This document shows, piece after piece, positions 62,798 through 64,000 of a stretch of DNA of 64,000 nucleotides. Position 1 is the stretch's first letter, and the number at the start of each line of letters is the position of its first letter. Where the stretch lies: positions 23,985-87,984 of the forward strand of contig NZ_ML014763.1 of assembly GCF_003675895.1 (NCBI RefSeq). The letters run 5' to 3'. The notes below the pieces were generated by a model. The model had not been told where the DNA came from. It saw only the letters and a program-made list of their open reading frames with translations, and made no database searches. The stretch comes from Parashewanella curva (GTDB taxonomy: Bacteria; Pseudomonadota; Gammaproteobacteria; Enterobacterales; Shewanellaceae). A program made the position numbers and the translations under genes.

Positions 62798-63655
62798 ATG
62801 CAGTACAAGGTCGAGTTAACTGGCAAACCATCACTTTTATCGCTTTATCGCAAAATCTTTTTCGTTAGAAAACCGGGGTGGGACGGTAAAGCCTTACCCT
62901 CGATTCTTGTTACGCAATCAAACGTCAAGGTTTCTCATCGCCGTGCAAAGCGATATTCTGAAGTCTGTGGTTTTGAGTTTGATGGACAAATTCTTCCACC
63001 AACCTATTTACATATTGTAATGTTTCGTCTTCATGCGACCTTATTTACTCATGAGGCGATTACATTTCCCCTTTTAGGTCTGATTCACCTTAGAAATCAA
63101 ATCACTCATTATCGAAATGTGACTATTGATGAGTCTATAACTTGCAGTTGTGAGTTAGTAGAAAGTGAAGTCACCGATAAGGGTATCGAGTTTGTATTTT
63201 ACTCAAAAGCACTGGTTGAAAAAGAGCTGGTTTGGGAATCTCGCTCAACATACTTATATCGTAATGAAGAGAAACATCGGGCTCGTCCTCCTCGTGCTAA
63301 TAACATTGCGTGGGGTAATGCCACTACTACTGATATCCCTGAAGATTTAGGACGACGTTATGCCAGCGCATCAGGAGACTACAATTTAATTCACTTGTAT
63401 CCTTTTTTATCGAAGCGGTTTGGTTTTGATAAAGTATTAGTGCATGGCATGTGGTCAAAAGCATTTTGTTTATCTCAATTAATGTCAAAATTGGAAAGCT
63501 CAGCTTTTAGCATTGATGTCGCTTTTAAGCTGCCAGTGTTTATGCCGGGTTCTGTTACCTTTAATTATGAAACTAAAGAGAACGGGTTGAGTTTTGAAAT
63601 GCGAGACAAAAAAGGTAAGCGGCCACACCTGACAGGTGATTTGACCTATCTATAA
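62798..63655 (+). CDS. MaoC-like double hot-dog dehydratase-type protein
   Basis: 285 residues. The C-terminal half has the MaoC hydratase segment RRYASASGDYNLIHLYPFLSK (Asp/His pair) and VLVHGMWSKAFCLSQL; the N-terminal half is a degenerate hot-dog. Such enzymes hydrate enoyl-CoA or act on acyl-CoA/ACP chains. A -10 box (TATAAT at 62754-62759) and AAGGATA before the start mark its own promoter. Substrate unknown. Confidence 0.85.
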   Translation: MQYKVELTGKPSLLSLYRKIFFVRKPGWDGKALPSILVTQSNVKVSHRRAKRYSEVCGFEFDGQILPPTYLHIVMFRLHATLFTHEAITFPLLGLIHLRNQITHYRNVTIDESITCSCELVESEVTDKGIEFVFYSKALVEKELVWESRSTYLYRNEEKHRARPPRANNIAWGNATTTDIPEDLGRRYASASGDYNLIHLYPFLSKRFGFDKVLVHGMWSKAFCLSQLMSKLESSAFSIDVAFKLPVFMPGSVTFNYETKENGLSFEMRDKKGKRPHLTGDLTYL

Positions 63656-63696
63656 CCTCACCTATGTATAACCAAATTAATAACTTATTAAGCCTA

Positions 63697-63826
63697 GAGT
63701 CGTTCCAAATTAAAGACTTTTTGATTTGTTACAGCCTAAAATTCGCAAAATCAAGGCACGAAGAATGAAAGTTAGTGGACTAAACGAAAGATGAGTAACA
63801 AAGAGTTTGCGAATTTTAGGCGTAAC
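63697..63826. repeat. Inverted-repeat element family 2, copy B (diverged)
   Basis: TTCCAAATTAAAGACTTTTTGATTTGTTAC matches the complement of copy A (55599-55744) for about 90 bases, then differs. Unlike A, it holds a hairpin of 21-22 bp: 63728-63749 with 63806-63826, one bulge. TA precedes it at 63695-63696. The right end could not be fixed. Confidence 0.55.
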
Positions 63827-63958
63827 CCACAGGGCTGCGTTTATTTTAGTTTAAACTGCGTTGTCAAATGTTTACCTGATTCCCCATTAACTTCAGCCTA
63901 GCTTCAGCATATTCAGATTATATTTTCTGAAAGCTCACTATGAAGTTAGGTGAAACTC

Positions 63959-64000
63959 ATGCCAAAGAATAAAATTCAGTTTCAGGCTGGCTACAGTTTG
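63959..64000 (+). CDS. Start of a probable IS1595-type transposase (cut by window edge)
   Basis: The last 14 codons read MPKNKIQFQAGYSL, after AGGTG 7 bases upstream. This opening resembles IS1595/IS1016-group transposases, which often start M-x-KNK-QFQ-G-S. Only 14 residues are visible, so the call rests on a short match. It would mark an insertion sequence beyond the right edge. Left inverted ends should lie near 63830-63940; I could not identify them. Confidence 0.4.
   Translation, partial: MPKNKIQFQAGYSL

Overview
The window reads as chromosome of a low-GC marine gammaproteobacterium of the Shewanella/Alteromonadales kind. The basis is gene family likeness and local order: COG3014 lipoprotein next to LpoB, SlyX divergent from FkpA, a YkaA-like protein with Pit, YgiM, a YgiF-like CYTH protein and GlnE in one neighbourhood, DUF3630-SrkA-DsbA, and a short PutA (about 1059 residues) without the DNA-binding domain. 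Parashewanella is a guess, prompted by two Ser/Thr-rich orphan proteins (8.9-9.4 kb and 48.2-49.2 kb). I saw no rRNA, tRNA, CRISPR array or prophage.

Layout. 0-5 kb: small lipoproteins, a phosphoribosyltransferase, then LpoB with its COG3014 neighbour (cell wall). 5-9.5 kb: SlyX/FkpA, YacL, a tiny DUF3149 membrane protein behind two FNR/CRP-type boxes, a SieB-like membrane protein, TcdA and an orphan. 9.5-16.7 kb: PutA (proline to glutamate), YgiM, Pit with its accessory protein, and a CYTH triphosphatase-like protein. 16.7-24.5 kb: a secreted subtilase, then a full curli system (csgBA on plus; csgEFG and csgD on minus) with a 509-residue acidic curlin of about 17-20 repeats.

24.7-31.9 kb is the most interesting block: Kv-type channel, RHH-like protein, DUF2491 (YjfK), PspA/IM30 (YjfJ), DUF2170 (YjfI), membrane-anchored aminopropyltransferase, double DUF350 (YjfL) and a lipoprotein, all on the minus strand. 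It resembles the E. coli yjfIJKL set with a spermidine synthase and a channel. A perfect 13-bp palindrome (GACATAATATGTC) lies twice before DUF2170-pspA and once before the lipoprotein-DUF350 operon, implying one regulator. A 263-bp MITE sits just before DUF2491.

32-49 kb is mostly housekeeping: GlnE, RraA, YgjV, a PAP2 phosphatase, a glycosyltransferase, AroQ, ArfB, an NhaC-type antiporter, ZapB, two DsbA paralogues, SrkA, IlvE and a GNAT protein, plus an orphan HAD-like protein. 49.7-58.1 kb is a lactose/galactose module: PD40 protein, exported GH2 beta-galactosidase, SSS symporter, GalK, GalM; no GalT, GalE or regulator is in the window. 58-64 kb: a quinone oxidoreductase, a di-haem peroxidase next to a chemoreceptor, a MaoC-like protein, and the first codons of a probable IS1595-type transposase.

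Three 263-bp MITE copies share TA flanks and near-identical inverted ends; all point the same end at the start of the next gene. A second, shorter TA-flanked inverted-repeat family occurs at 55.6 kb and, diverged, at 63.7 kb.
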